Assembly (NCBI GenBank): GCA_018715495.1
Contig: DVLO01000035.1
Span: 1-64,000, forward strand
Direction of reading: 5' to 3'
Source: Candidatus Limihabitans stercoravium
Lineage (GTDB): Bacteria; Bacillota; Clostridia; Christensenellales; CAG-314
DNA length: 64,000 nucleotides
The notes beneath the pieces were generated by a model. It saw only the letters and a program-made list of their open reading frames with translations, made no database searches and was not told the origin of the DNA. Below, piece after piece: positions 19,701-28,162 of this stretch. Position 1 is the stretch's first letter; every line of letters begins with the position of its first letter. The translations under genes and the position numbers were made by a program.

Positions 19701-22700
19701 CAGGTTTTCGCAACCGTAGAATGCGTACGATCCGATTACCTGCCACTTGGAAGGTTCTGTTATATCTGTTCCGGGTTTTGTTGTGTCAATTGTTACTTTT
19801 TCAAGTTTGGTATCTTCGTAGAATGCGTATTCTCTCAGATACATCAATGTTGAGGGCAGTACCACTTCACGCAGGTTGCTGCAATTGTAAAATGCGTACT
19901 TCTGAATGTCTTCAACACCGTAAGGAACGACAATCTTGGTTACCGATGTATTAGCGGCAGGTATCTTATTTGCGTCGTAGTCGTCTTCATCAACTTCCAC
20001 TTCGTAGTCTGTGTCGTACAGACAGAATGCGTAAGAACCAATGTATCTGATACCTTCGTCATCGGGTATGATTACTTCACCGCCAAGTCCCTTGTAAGCA
20101 ACCAGAGTACCGTTTTCGATGATGAATTCACTCTTGACGTTGATGGAAACACTTGCCATGATGTTAGATGTAACACCCGTAGCCTTGTTTGTTGCACGCA
20201 ACGTAATGGTTGCGTTACCTTCCTTCAACGCCGTAACTTCGCCTTCCTGCGTTACAACGGCAACAGTGTCGTTGGTTGAACGGAATTCGAAGGTGTAATT
20301 TTCCTTAGCGTACCACGGATCCATGTCGAAGTTGAGCTTGATCTTTTCACCGGGGTAGAAACTGATTCCGTTCAGACTTGACAGGAATATTCTGCTGCCC
20401 GTTGAACCTATTTCACTTGTCTGTGCCGCACGGGAATAAGCAAACAACGTGTCGAAGTAGTCAAACCTCAATTTCGCAAGAGTTGTGTCTTCGTGGTTGT
20501 CCGACACGCTCATCTTGGCTGTTGAAGCTGCTTTAGCTTTTACGTTTATAATGATATTTGCAGATTTAAGATCCATCTGCTCAGTTACAGTTACTGTTGC
20601 AATACCCGGTTTCAAGCACTTGATAATGCCTTCCTTAACTTCTACAATTGAGTTGTTTGATGAAGTCCAGTTGAGGAATTTCAGGTAATCCTTATCGGCA
20701 TCAACAGTACCGTCTGCTGTAGCAAGGTAATCTGTCAGGTCAATTACTTCACCCTCTGTAACATTGAGAATGGACATGTTGGAACTTGTGAACTGACCGT
20801 CAGTTGTGAACTTGAAGTCACCTTGTGTTCCGGGAAGCTGACAGATGTAGATGTTACTGTTAAGTGCGTAGTCGTCGATTGAGAATGCCAACGCACTGGT
20901 AATCAATCCGTCGGAGTAAATTTCTTCCAGGTAATCGGTGATTTCGAAACGAACTGTTGTGTCGGAATTTCTTTCACCGTAGATGGGGATAGGATACTGC
21001 GACAGAGTTGTGTAATTTGAACTTGAAGTAAACAGAATAGGAGTGATTGACTGTGCGTAATGGTTGTCGAAGATGGTCATTGTGATGTAGTAACGATCCT
21101 TCTTCATTCCCTTGTCGTACACCTTTTCGTAGGAAACGTCTTTCAGAATTGGAGCTTCGTTGTCCATGTAGAAGTCGAAACTGAAACTGTTTCTTACGTT
21201 AGTCAACAAACCGCCACGGTTGGGATCTTGTTCACCATTTTCATCCAATTCCATGTTGTAGTCAAGCAGACCCACCATCTTGAATTCGTACTGGTGATTG
21301 TTGATAAATCCTACCTGCAGCGAATCTGCGTCTACCTGTCCGTAGTGAGGCATTGGGCTAAGTCCGTAACCGTAAGCCTTGATTGCGTTGTAGTCTGTTG
21401 TTTCAAATACAACTTCGCCTGTCACCTTGTCGGTGATTGTGTAATGCATTTCCTTAGCGTTACGAAGAAGTCCTGCAAGTACAGATGAGATACCGTCAAT
21501 TGTTCCCAACACATCGGAAATTGCAATGTGTTCTTCGGATGCTGCTATAGGATCGTACTTACTGGTGTCCATTTCGTACAAATACGTTCCCAAAGGAATG
21601 ATGTAGTTGTACAGATAGGAACCGTAAGGAATTGTTGCGTAATAGTCGGGCTTCAGCTTGTCTTCTTCGCTGATAGCGTCGTTCTTCTCGTCGGGATCTA
21701 CTTCGTAGTAGGTCTTGTCGAACATCGGAGCTTCTGTCCAGTCACCGTAGAATGCAAGGAATGGAACATTGAGGTCGATACCGTCAGCATTGTTTGAATC
21801 AAGTGTTACGAAACCTTCAACGTACATACCGTACGGGAACAGATTGTCCATCATTATCATGTCTTCTGTAGAAAGTGTGTAAACAAGTTCCACAGCAACA
21901 CTACTTCCCGGTGCAACTGTAACAGAGGACATTGTTTCGCCATCTACTGTTGCTGTCCATGTGCCGTTGAGCAACTGAGATCTTTCAGCAACGAACTTGT
22001 CGTCTGAGGTCGAAACACTTTCAGTCATTGCAATGATGCCAAGGTCGTATGTCAATTCAGTGCTACCGAAGTTGACAACGTTGAAATTCATTGTATAAAC
22101 ACCTGTTCTGTCGGGATCATCCAACAGTTCAAGTTTTGTCTTGGAACAACCGTCAACAGTAATCATTGCCCCTGTTGTAAGAGCATTTCTCAAACTTGCA
22201 AGTCCTGCGCCCTGTTTACGTGGCGAATACGGATTGCCTTCTTCGTTCAATACAATGCTTGCCGTAGACATCAACAACTGGTTGGTCATTTCAGCTACTT
22301 CAGGCATTGACTTTTCAGGGAATTTATCCTTTACGTACTGACGAATGAGCACTACAATACCGCACATGTTGGGAGAAGCCATACTTGTACCACTTTGCGT
22401 GTCGTAACCGCCACCGGGTACTGCAGACAAAATTTCTCCGCCGTGTGCTGTAATTTCAGGCTTGAGACCAAGTGAAGGTGTGGGACCCCAGCTTGAGAAG
22501 TCCGACATGAAAGGACCTGCCTGTTGACTCAAACTAAATGTAAGAGTACCGCTCTTTTGTGCAGCAAGCACCTGGCCGTCTTCCTTAGTGATTGAAATGG
22601 TAGGAATTGTGTTACTCTTACCCATTGACATTGAGATTGTACCTTCTACGTTGTTGTAGATGATACATCCGATTGCACCGTATTTCATTGCAATCTGTGC

Positions 22701-24263
22701 CTTTTCTTCGAATGTGTTGGTACCACGTTTTACCAGTGCAATCTTACCCTTGACATTTAAGGTTGCGTAGTTGACGTCCATGCCGACGCCCGGCACAGTG
22801 ACGTATTCTATTGTTTTTGTTTCACCTTGCGAAATACCAAGATCAGCAAAGAAGTCGTTCTGATCGCCTGTGATGTCGCTTGATTCACTGAAATAGAATG
22901 AGTAGGTGGAATTTCCTACATCTGCAAGAATGTACTTGCTCTTTACACCACTGATGGATGCAACCGACAATGCTGCTTCATATGTAGAAGGAGAACCGAC
23001 TGTTGCGGAGTCGGGATTGGTAACCATGTTTGTGTTACCTTGTTCACCACCCATTGCTGAGCTGTAGTCGTTACTTGCAGCTGTTACAAGACTGATACCT
23101 GCAGCATTGATCTTGTCGTAAACTTCGTTTGTCTTAACTTCGTCCACTTCACGGGCAAATCCGCAAGCAGTACCAAGTGACATGTTGATTGCGTCAACGC
23201 CAAGCAAAACAGCGTCTTCCAAAGCTGTCAGAATGTCATCGCTGTTGGCACCTTCGTCAAGGTCGGGGAAAACCTTCATCAATACAAGCTGAGTGTTTAC
23301 TGCAACACCTGTAATGACATCGTCCTTACCACCGATAATACCTGCAACGTGAGTACCGTGACCTGAGTCATAGGGGAATACGTCTGTATCCTTGTCTGCG
23401 TAGTCGTAAGCGAAAGGAATCTTGTCGCTGTAGTAAACGTCACTTACCTTGATACCTGCTGTGAATTTAGCAGCGTTACTGATCGCGTTACCGCTACCGT
23501 CTGTTGCGGTAAGCATTGAATTTACGTCACTTCTTTCAAGCAACAAGGGACCGGCCGGTTGATTCTGGAAAACGGAGTGACTCATGTCGAAACCGGAGTC
23601 CAGTATAGCAACAGCTGTATTGCGTCCGTCGATTTGGAACTCATTTGCTGCAAACTCAGAGTTAAAAATACCCGTAGGATAAACGTCAACTTCGTTTGTA
23701 ACAACAAGTTCGTTTGAAGAGGACGAATCAACCGATTGTGGCTTGTTGTAGGTTTCCGACATGATTACGTCTTCTACCAAAGAGTAGTTTTCCAATCTTT
23801 CAAGATCGCCGTACCTTACTGTAACGGAAATAGCATTCAGTATTGTTGTGTAGGAATACTCAACTTCTTCAATGAGACCGTCTGCTTTAAGTGCAGTAGC
23901 AAGTCTGTTCTGATCTTCCAGAATACCCTGTGCCTGCTTTACGCCTTCGGCAGAAGATGCGTAGTCGGCAACGGAACCCATGTCGCTGTAACGTCTGTTA
24001 TATGTATCAATAAGAGATTCATCTTTCAATGTCAACATTACGACTACCTTGTCATCTGCCCTGTAGCCGTTGTTTTCCAAAAGATATTCCGCCTTGATCT
24101 GCGACATCACCTGATCCTGTGTCAGCTTGGCATCTGTTCTCAATATACCCAACTGACCGCTTTCGTAACTGTGATCGGGAGTCACAGTTGTACCAAGTGC
24201 ATCACATGCTACTGTGCTTAAAAGCACTGCTACCATCAATAAGCATATAAGTACCTTGCGCAT
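16722..24263 (-). CDS. Giant surface subtilisin-like (S8) serine protease with leucine-rich repeats
   Basis: An extracellular endopeptidase of 2,513 residues. The signal peptide ends in S-T-V-A-C (Cys20), a lipobox-like site. A propeptide-like region (about 60-175) precedes the S8 domain with catalytic Asp222 (AILDSGFD), His302 (GHGTH), oxyanion Asn398 (AASND) and Ser627 (SGTSMASP). A PA-type insert with KGKIALVKRG lies at about 490-575, as in lactocepin and C5a peptidase. Beta-sandwich domains follow, then a Big_2-like domain (about 1150-1360). A long BspA-type leucine-rich array (about 1370-2230) repeats YAFxxCxxLxxVxLPxxVxxIGxxAF. A helical stalk and a C-terminal membrane segment followed by RRRFM complete it. 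The start ATG has TAAAGGAG upstream. It would supply peptides to the Opp transporter encoded just upstream in the same operon. Confidence 0.93.
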   Translation of the reverse strand: MRKVLICLLMVAVLLSTVACDALGTTVTPDHSYESGQLGILRTDAKLTQDQVMSQIKAEYLLENNGYRADDKVVVMLTLKDESLIDTYNRRYSDMGSVADYASSAEGVKQAQGILEDQNRLATALKADGLIEEVEYSYTTILNAISVTVRYGDLERLENYSLVEDVIMSETYNKPQSVDSSSSNELVVTNEVDVYPTGIFNSEFAANEFQIDGRNTAVAILDSGFDMSHSVFQNQPAGPLLLERSDVNSMLTATDGSGNAISNAAKFTAGIKVSDVYYSDKIPFAYDYADKDTDVFPYDSGHGTHVAGIIGGKDDVITGVAVNTQLVLMKVFPDLDEGANSDDILTALEDAVLLGVDAINMSLGTACGFAREVDEVKTNEVYDKINAAGISLVTAASNDYSSAMGGEQGNTNMVTNPDSATVGSPSTYEAALSVASISGVKSKYILADVGNSTYSFYFSESSDITGDQNDFFADLGISQGETKTIEYVTVPGVGMDVNYATLNVKGKIALVKRGTNTFEEKAQIAMKYGAIGCIIYNNVEGTISMSMGKSNTIPTISITKEDGQVLAAQKSGTLTFSLSQQAGPFMSDFSSWGPTPSLGLKPEITAHGGEILSAVPGGGYDTQSGTSMASPNMCGIVVLIRQYVKDKFPEKSMPEVAEMTNQLLMSTASIVLNEEGNPYSPRKQGAGLASLRNALTTGAMITVDGCSKTKLELLDDPDRTGVYTMNFNVVNFGSTELTYDLGIIAMTESVSTSDDKFVAERSQLLNGTWTATVDGETMSSVTVAPGSSVAVELVYTLSTEDMIMMDNLFPYGMYVEGFVTLDSNNADGIDLNVPFLAFYGDWTEAPMFDKTYYEVDPDEKNDAISEEDKLKPDYYATIPYGSYLYNYIIPLGTYLYEMDTSKYDPIAASEEHIAISDVLGTIDGISSVLAGLLRNAKEMHYTITDKVTGEVVFETTDYNAIKAYGYGLSPMPHYGQVDADSLQVGFINNHQYEFKMVGLLDYNMELDENGEQDPNRGGLLTNVRNSFSFDFYMDNEAPILKDVSYEKVYDKGMKKDRYYITMTIFDNHYAQSITPILFTSSSNYTTLSQYPIPIYGERNSDTTVRFEITDYLEEIYSDGLITSALAFSIDDYALNSNIYICQLPGTQGDFKFTTDGQFTSSNMSILNVTEGEVIDLTDYLATADGTVDADKDYLKFLNWTSSNNSIVEVKEGIIKCLKPGIATVTVTEQMDLKSANIIINVKAKAASTAKMSVSDNHEDTTLAKLRFDYFDTLFAYSRAAQTSEIGSTGSRIFLSSLNGISFYPGEKIKLNFDMDPWYAKENYTFEFRSTNDTVAVVTQEGEVTALKEGNATITLRATNKATGVTSNIMASVSINVKSEFIIENGTLVAYKGLGGEVIIPDDEGIRYIGSYAFCLYDTDYEVEVDEDDYDANKIPAANTSVTKIVVPYGVEDIQKYAFYNCSNLREVVLPSTLMYLREYAFYEDTKLEKVTIDTTKPGTDITEPSKWQVIGSYAFYGCENLKELDMSGILTMGECAFAGCTSLTSADLTSLRNTYKEVFKDCTSLKDVTLSEHTKLSSGMFVRTAIETIDIYEKNTIPEFLLAQCPALTTVNIHNSLVSIEKGAFSECPKLTTVNFAEGISVRNIGEQVFYGCSALEEITLPNNTLTLGGYTFLDCTNLKTVRFGAETKIEQISGTVFQNTALTTFDVASSNYYSTDSSNSLLLNKEGDTVIFAATGKDYSQEELVLDYANIGSGAFGGINVVTVTFTNPVNIGNYAFANCTNLATVNFAEQGNSTVGDRAFYGATSLTNLNNLVNVSKVGNYAFASTNVRTITTGEDSVYGEGAFFTSKLQTATLGANSTYGLGAFQDCTYLVTVNMPEAGGVHFGQGCFARDSKLSTIDLSKVDDTIESETFYGCTSLITANLANVKHIGDYAFADCSSLRTVLVPVVETIGEGAFGRNAENGGAPVMESIQLPATLTELGEGAFLGCAGLTSISIPSGMTEVPNYTFAYCTSLASVELPDSVQSIGQYAFAGCSSLSSINLGDVEVFGDYAFISATALQNIDLSAATQVGFAGFADTAVTGQIEAPGLEFAGDYSFQATNLLAFNAPNLKHIGIAAFQYNKNLAEFVFSNNIEFVGEGALLGCTSIEDYYFNGESGKTNNGVINEYAQLIYGILYTTMASGDLCLTSVPTGKSIDTLTVVEGTTRVERFAGGENTSVRSIVLPDTMKMIANYAFYGYTSLESVEFRSFTAPAMESWYNSEATLQPGDPGYAILQKYFNIYQWPLAYYQFVDLLGKNEPIKMILPANEGLEGYDSIPYLVYFGSVEDAVRSEYVARDKNLVLFYEYAKEIVALKTIAMTDDTLITNAVSAYNAITQDPTDYGYSKEEYDAYVKAVLEARETLRLLKLSNASLSAQQLQEEINNLPDTFSISDLAMLQDIATRLSKLKASERTLLDLTKYTKLQNELKQYNQSVVEEIKPIMTVVDNTYIAVAVGAAIVSALGLFIVRRRFM

Positions 24264-24281
24264 TTTTTTTACTCCTTTAAT

Positions 24282-24521
24282 TTAGCTAAGCCATAAATAC
24301 ATAAGCAATCCTACAATGGCGAAACAAAATATCGTACACAAAAACATTGGAAGATATGTTGCCAGTGCCGCCCTGATTGCCGCACGACGTTCTTTTCTGT
24401 TCAACCCCACATTCTTGTCTGTTGACTTTCTTCTGTAAAAAGCCTGTGGAACGTTGTCCATGTTGTATATTGTATGACCGTCGTCTACATATTTCTTTTT
24501 GTCAGCCTTGTTTTTTTTCAT
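24282..24521 (-). CDS. Small single-pass membrane protein between oppF and the protease
   Basis: A 79-residue protein: a very basic start (MKKNKADKKK), a polar middle with a YNMDNVPQAFYRRKSTDKN stretch, then a basic RKERR patch and one membrane segment (about 54-77) ending at the C-terminus. Family not recognised. The start at 24521 lies inside the last codons of oppF (20-base overlap), so translation is probably coupled; a weak AAAGGCTC lies upstream. The longer reading from 24584 would overlap oppF much further and is less likely. Its place between the peptide transporter and the protease suggests a role in anchoring, secretion or assembly of either one, but nothing in the sequence shows which. 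Confidence 0.65.
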   Translation of the reverse strand: MKKNKADKKKYVDDGHTIYNMDNVPQAFYRRKSTDKNVGLNRKERRAAIRAALATYLPMFLCTIFCFAIVGLLMYLWLS

Positions 24522-25836
24522 TTCGTAGAGCCTTTTGTTCTTCTTCAAGCAGCATCTCTTTGTATTCCTTATTGTACTTGTCAAGGTTTGACATTACTTC
24601 ATTGTCGTACAAGTGACAAGCTACAAAGTGATTCTTGCTGTGTTCGATGTACTGAGGTGTCTTAAATTTACACACATCCATGCACTGACTGCAACGTGTG
24701 TGGAACTTACAACCCTTAGGCGGATTAGCCGGAGAAGGAATGTCTCCTCCCAAAATGATACGCTCCATCTTTACATCGGGATCGGGTACAGGTACCGCTG
24801 AAAACAGTGCCTTTGTGTAAGGATGCAACGGATTGTCGAAAATTTCGTCCGTTTCGCCCGTTTCCATTACGTTACCCAGATACATTACCATGATCTTATC
24901 GGTGATGTACTTTACGACTGACAGGTCGTGGGAAATAAATACGTAGGAAAAGCCCTTTGTTTTTTGCAATTTTTTGAGAAGGTTGATGATCTGTGCCTGA
25001 ATGGATACGTCAAGCGCCGATACAGGTTCGTCGCAAATTACCAGACGGGGTTTAACCGCCAATGCTCTTGCAATACAGATACGTTGGCGTTGACCGCCGC
25101 TGAATTCGTGCGGAAATCTGTCGTAAAAGTGACGGGGAAGTCCGCACTGTTTCATGATATCGTGCACGTAATCCTTGACCTGATCTTTAGGAACAATGTG
25201 GTGAACACGAACTGCTTCCGCAATGATGTTACCTACAGTCATACGTGGCGGCAAACTTGAATAGGGATCCTGGAAAATCAACTGGATATCGGTACGATAC
25301 TTCAGCATCTGTTTTCTTTTAAGATGGGTAATATCGTCACCCATGAAATAGATGCTGCCGCCGTCCGATTCGTACAGCTTCAGGATTGTACGACCAAGAG
25401 TTGTCTTACCGCAACCTGATTCGCCTACGACACCGATTGTTGTTCCTTCTTCTAATTTGAAGCTGACGTCATCTACTGCCTTCAGACTGGTCAGCGTCTT
25501 GCCCAACAATGTCTTTGACAATGGGAAGTATTTCTTGAGGTTTCTGACTTCAAGGATATCTTCCTTTACAATTACATTTTCCACTTCGTTTCCATTGCTG
25601 TCCACAACGGAAACCTTACTGTTTTTCTTGCCCACGTCAGCAGGAAATTTAACCTTGACTGATCCGTCATTAAAAAGTGTTACTTCAACTTTTTCCGGGC
25701 TTTTACACTCAACCTTGACCGTGTAATTGTACTTGCCCAGCTGCACATTTGCACTACCTTGTGCGTCGGTAAAAGTCACCACTTGTTCGGGCTGTTGAGT
25801 AGCAACAGGTTGTATTTTTTCAGTTTTCTTAGCCAT
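24502..25836 (-). CDS. oppF: Oligopeptide ABC transporter ATP-binding protein OppF, with an N-terminal extra domain
   Basis: One of the two ATPases driving peptide import. The NBD begins near residue 93 (ILEVRNLKKYFPL) and carries Walker A GESGCGKTT, the signature FSGGQRQR, Walker B RLVICDEP, the D-loop SALD and the switch His in ISHDLS. The oligopeptide/dipeptide C-terminal region follows, with Cys residues in GCKFHTRCSQCMDVCK, typical of the Fe-S-like Cys cluster of OppD/OppF. Residues 1-92 are not part of a normal OppF: a polar start, then a beta-rich segment (about 30-85) with VTLFNDGSVKVKFP. The length, 444 residues, is about 100 above usual. The start ATG lies one base after the oppD stop, with GGAGAAG upstream. 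Confidence 0.93.
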   Translation of the reverse strand: MAKKTEKIQPVATQQPEQVVTFTDAQGSANVQLGKYNYTVKVECKSPEKVEVTLFNDGSVKVKFPADVGKKNSKVSVVDSNGNEVENVIVKEDILEVRNLKKYFPLSKTLLGKTLTSLKAVDDVSFKLEEGTTIGVVGESGCGKTTLGRTILKLYESDGGSIYFMGDDITHLKRKQMLKYRTDIQLIFQDPYSSLPPRMTVGNIIAEAVRVHHIVPKDQVKDYVHDIMKQCGLPRHFYDRFPHEFSGGQRQRICIARALAVKPRLVICDEPVSALDVSIQAQIINLLKKLQKTKGFSYVFISHDLSVVKYITDKIMVMYLGNVMETGETDEIFDNPLHPYTKALFSAVPVPDPDVKMERIILGGDIPSPANPPKGCKFHTRCSQCMDVCKFKTPQYIEHSKNHFVACHLYDNEVMSNLDKYNKEYKEMLLEEEQKALRNEKKQG

Positions 25837-25837
25837 G

Positions 25838-26998
25838 TTACTTCTCCTCTTTTTCGTACAGGTAGCAAGATACGTAGTGCGTATCGCTTACCTTGATCAT
25901 TTCGGGATACTTGCCGTCGCACTTGCCGATACACCTGTTGCATCTGTTCTTGAAGTAGCATGTGTCGGGAAGATTGATGGGGTTGGGAACTTGTCCCGGT
26001 ATGGAAAACAGCGGCTGATCTGAAGGTGAGGTAATCAAAGGTTTGCTCTTTTGCAATCCGATTGTATAAGGATGCAAAGGATTGTGGAAAATTTCACTTG
26101 CTGTACCTTTTTCAATTACTTTACCTGCGTACATTACCACTACTTCATCCGCCATTTCAGCAATTACACCAAGGTCGTGTGTAATCAACATGATTGAGCA
26201 GCCTTGTGATCTTTGCAATTCTTTCAGCAATTCAAGTATCTGTGCCTGTATGGTAACGTCCAACGCCGTTGTAGGTTCGTCAGCAATGATGAGCTTGGGA
26301 TTGCCTGACAATGCCATTGCAATCATTACACGCTGACGCATACCGCCCGACAGTTCGTGTGGGTATGACTTGTACACTCTTTCAGGCATTGCAATACCGA
26401 CCTTCTTCAGCATTTCGATACTGTGAGCTTTAGCTTCTTCAGGAGTAATTTCCGGTGTGTGTACAAACAAAACCTCATCCAGCTGATTACCGATTGTAAA
26501 TACAGGATTGAGACTTGTCATTGGTTCCTGGAAAATCATTGTAATGTCCTTACCACGAATCTTGTACAATTCGCTTGTGGGCATCTGCACAATGTCATAA
26601 GCCAGTTTCTTGTCGCCGTCCATTCCAAGGTCATCTGTATTGAAACGAATCTTACCTTCAATTACCTGTCCTTGCGGTGCTTGTACCAGCTGCATGATGG
26701 ACAGTGAAGTAACGCTCTTTCCGCAACCCGATTCGCCTACAACACCTACAACCTTGTTCTTAGGAATGTCAAATGACACGCCGTTTACTGACATTACCGT
26801 GCCGTTGTCGGTAAAAAATACTGTCTTAAGCCCTTCAATTTCCACAACGTTGTTGCTGTCACGCATCGTTGTTGTGTAATCTTCAACACTGCGCTTACGT
26901 CTCTTCAACGATTCGTAATACTTCATCTGCTTGATGTTGTGTTTTAAAATTGCACGGCTTTCTTTAATAGAAATATAATTAGTGTTTTTCTTGCTCAT
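25838..26998 (-). CDS. oppD: Oligopeptide ABC transporter ATP-binding protein OppD
   Basis: The partner ATPase of OppF, on the cytoplasmic side. Walker A is GESGCGKSVTS, the signature LSGGMRQRV, Walker B KLIIADEPTTALD, and the switch His is in LITHDLGVIAEMADEV. The C-terminal oligopeptide-binding region has the Cys set CYFKNRCNRCIGKC. Residues 1-50 are an unusual, strongly basic, probably helical extension (IKESRAILKHNIKQMKYY, LKRRKR). The start at ATG 26998 has AAAGGA upstream; an in-frame TTG six codons earlier is weaker. It is one base before oppF and 54 bases after oppC. Confidence 0.95.
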   Translation of the reverse strand: MSKKNTNYISIKESRAILKHNIKQMKYYESLKRRKRSVEDYTTTMRDSNNVVEIEGLKTVFFTDNGTVMSVNGVSFDIPKNKVVGVVGESGCGKSVTSLSIMQLVQAPQGQVIEGKIRFNTDDLGMDGDKKLAYDIVQMPTSELYKIRGKDITMIFQEPMTSLNPVFTIGNQLDEVLFVHTPEITPEEAKAHSIEMLKKVGIAMPERVYKSYPHELSGGMRQRVMIAMALSGNPKLIIADEPTTALDVTIQAQILELLKELQRSQGCSIMLITHDLGVIAEMADEVVVMYAGKVIEKGTASEIFHNPLHPYTIGLQKSKPLITSPSDQPLFSIPGQVPNPINLPDTCYFKNRCNRCIGKCDGKYPEMIKVSDTHYVSCYLYEKEEK

Positions 26999-27052
26999 TG
27001 TATAGTCCTTTTTCAAACAACCGTACTGAAAAGTCCAACGACTGCCTGTGGT

Positions 27053-28153
27053 TTATTTTTTAGCCTTGGGGTCCATTGCGTCACGCAGACCGTCGCCAAC
27101 GAAGTTGAAACCAAGTACTGCGATTACAATCAATATACCTGCGGGCAACCACATGTTCATGTGGTAACTGAGTACCGATCTGTCATTTGCTCCAGCAATC
27201 ATTGTACCCCATGCAGCTTTAGGTAACTGAACGCCCAGTCCCAGGTAGCTCAATGTAGATTCGTACAGAATTACACTACCAAGACCAAGTGTCATGGATA
27301 CAATCAACTGAGGCATTACGTTGGTAATCAGGTGGACGAATATCTTACGCCAAGTGGGAAGTCCCATTACTTCTGTTGCCGTGATGTATTCCTGTTCACG
27401 CAGTGTCAGGATCTGACCACGAACCATACGGGCTGTACCGCTCCAGCTGAATACAGTGATGACTACCATCAATACGTAAATCTGCTCATCGGCTTCAAGT
27501 TGCCATGAATCAATTACTGCAGACGCAATAAGCAAAATAGGCAACGTCGGGATACAGTTGAATATATCTACTATACGCATGATGAGCTGATCCACCCATC
27601 CGCCGAAGTATCCTGCAAGTCCTCCCAGCACGATACCGATCAATGTTTGCAAAATTACTACAATAAAACCAATTGTCAGTGAAATTCGTCCGCCGTACAT
27701 CAGACGTACAAATACGTCAAATGCCTGGTCGTCCGTACCCAACAGGTGATCCCAGCTGGGATCAGCGTACTTGTTGAGGTTTTCAACAATGGTGATTACT
27801 TCTGTTACGGTTACTTCATTACCGTTTGCATCAGTATATGTATAATATATTATAGAGTCGTAACTTGTTTCGCTTTTATCTGCTTCTGTTTCACCCCAAC
27901 GGTTGTACAGTACGGGACCGAAGAAAGAAAACAACAGCAAAAATACAATCATTACAAGTCCTACAATGGACAACTTAGATCGGAAGAATCTTCTTGCAGT
28001 CAATTGCAAGGGACTCATTTCACGGTAATTTTCCACCAATACTACTTCTTCTTCGGCTTCCAGATCGGTTTCCGTAGCCAAAGTATCTTCTTCAACTTGA
28101 ATTGCTTCTTCAACCGCTTCCAAATTGTCTTGGGCTCTCTTATCTTTGTTCAT
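27053..28153 (-). CDS. oppC: Oligopeptide ABC transporter permease OppC
   Basis: Second membrane subunit of the peptide importer. Residues about 1-45 form an acidic cytoplasmic tail, very rich in Glu and Asp (EAVEEAIQVEEDTLATE). Membrane segment 1 (about 63-85) is followed by an extracytoplasmic loop of about 60 residues with SETSYDSIIYYTYTDANG. The OppC core has the DDQAFDVFVRLMYGGRISL entry and five more membrane segments. The EAA loop is at EVMGLPTWRKIFVHLITNVMP, where the ATPases dock. The start ATG at 28153 follows AGGTGG; an upstream GTG at 28162 is less likely. The 9-base gap after oppB supports co-translation. Confidence 0.94.
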   Translation of the reverse strand: MNKDKRAQDNLEAVEEAIQVEEDTLATETDLEAEEEVVLVENYREMSPLQLTARRFFRSKLSIVGLVMIVFLLLFSFFGPVLYNRWGETEADKSETSYDSIIYYTYTDANGNEVTVTEVITIVENLNKYADPSWDHLLGTDDQAFDVFVRLMYGGRISLTIGFIVVILQTLIGIVLGGLAGYFGGWVDQLIMRIVDIFNCIPTLPILLIASAVIDSWQLEADEQIYVLMVVITVFSWSGTARMVRGQILTLREQEYITATEVMGLPTWRKIFVHLITNVMPQLIVSMTLGLGSVILYESTLSYLGLGVQLPKAAWGTMIAGANDRSVLSYHMNMWLPAGILIVIAVLGFNFVGDGLRDAMDPKAKK

Positions 28154-28162
28154 CTCTACCAC

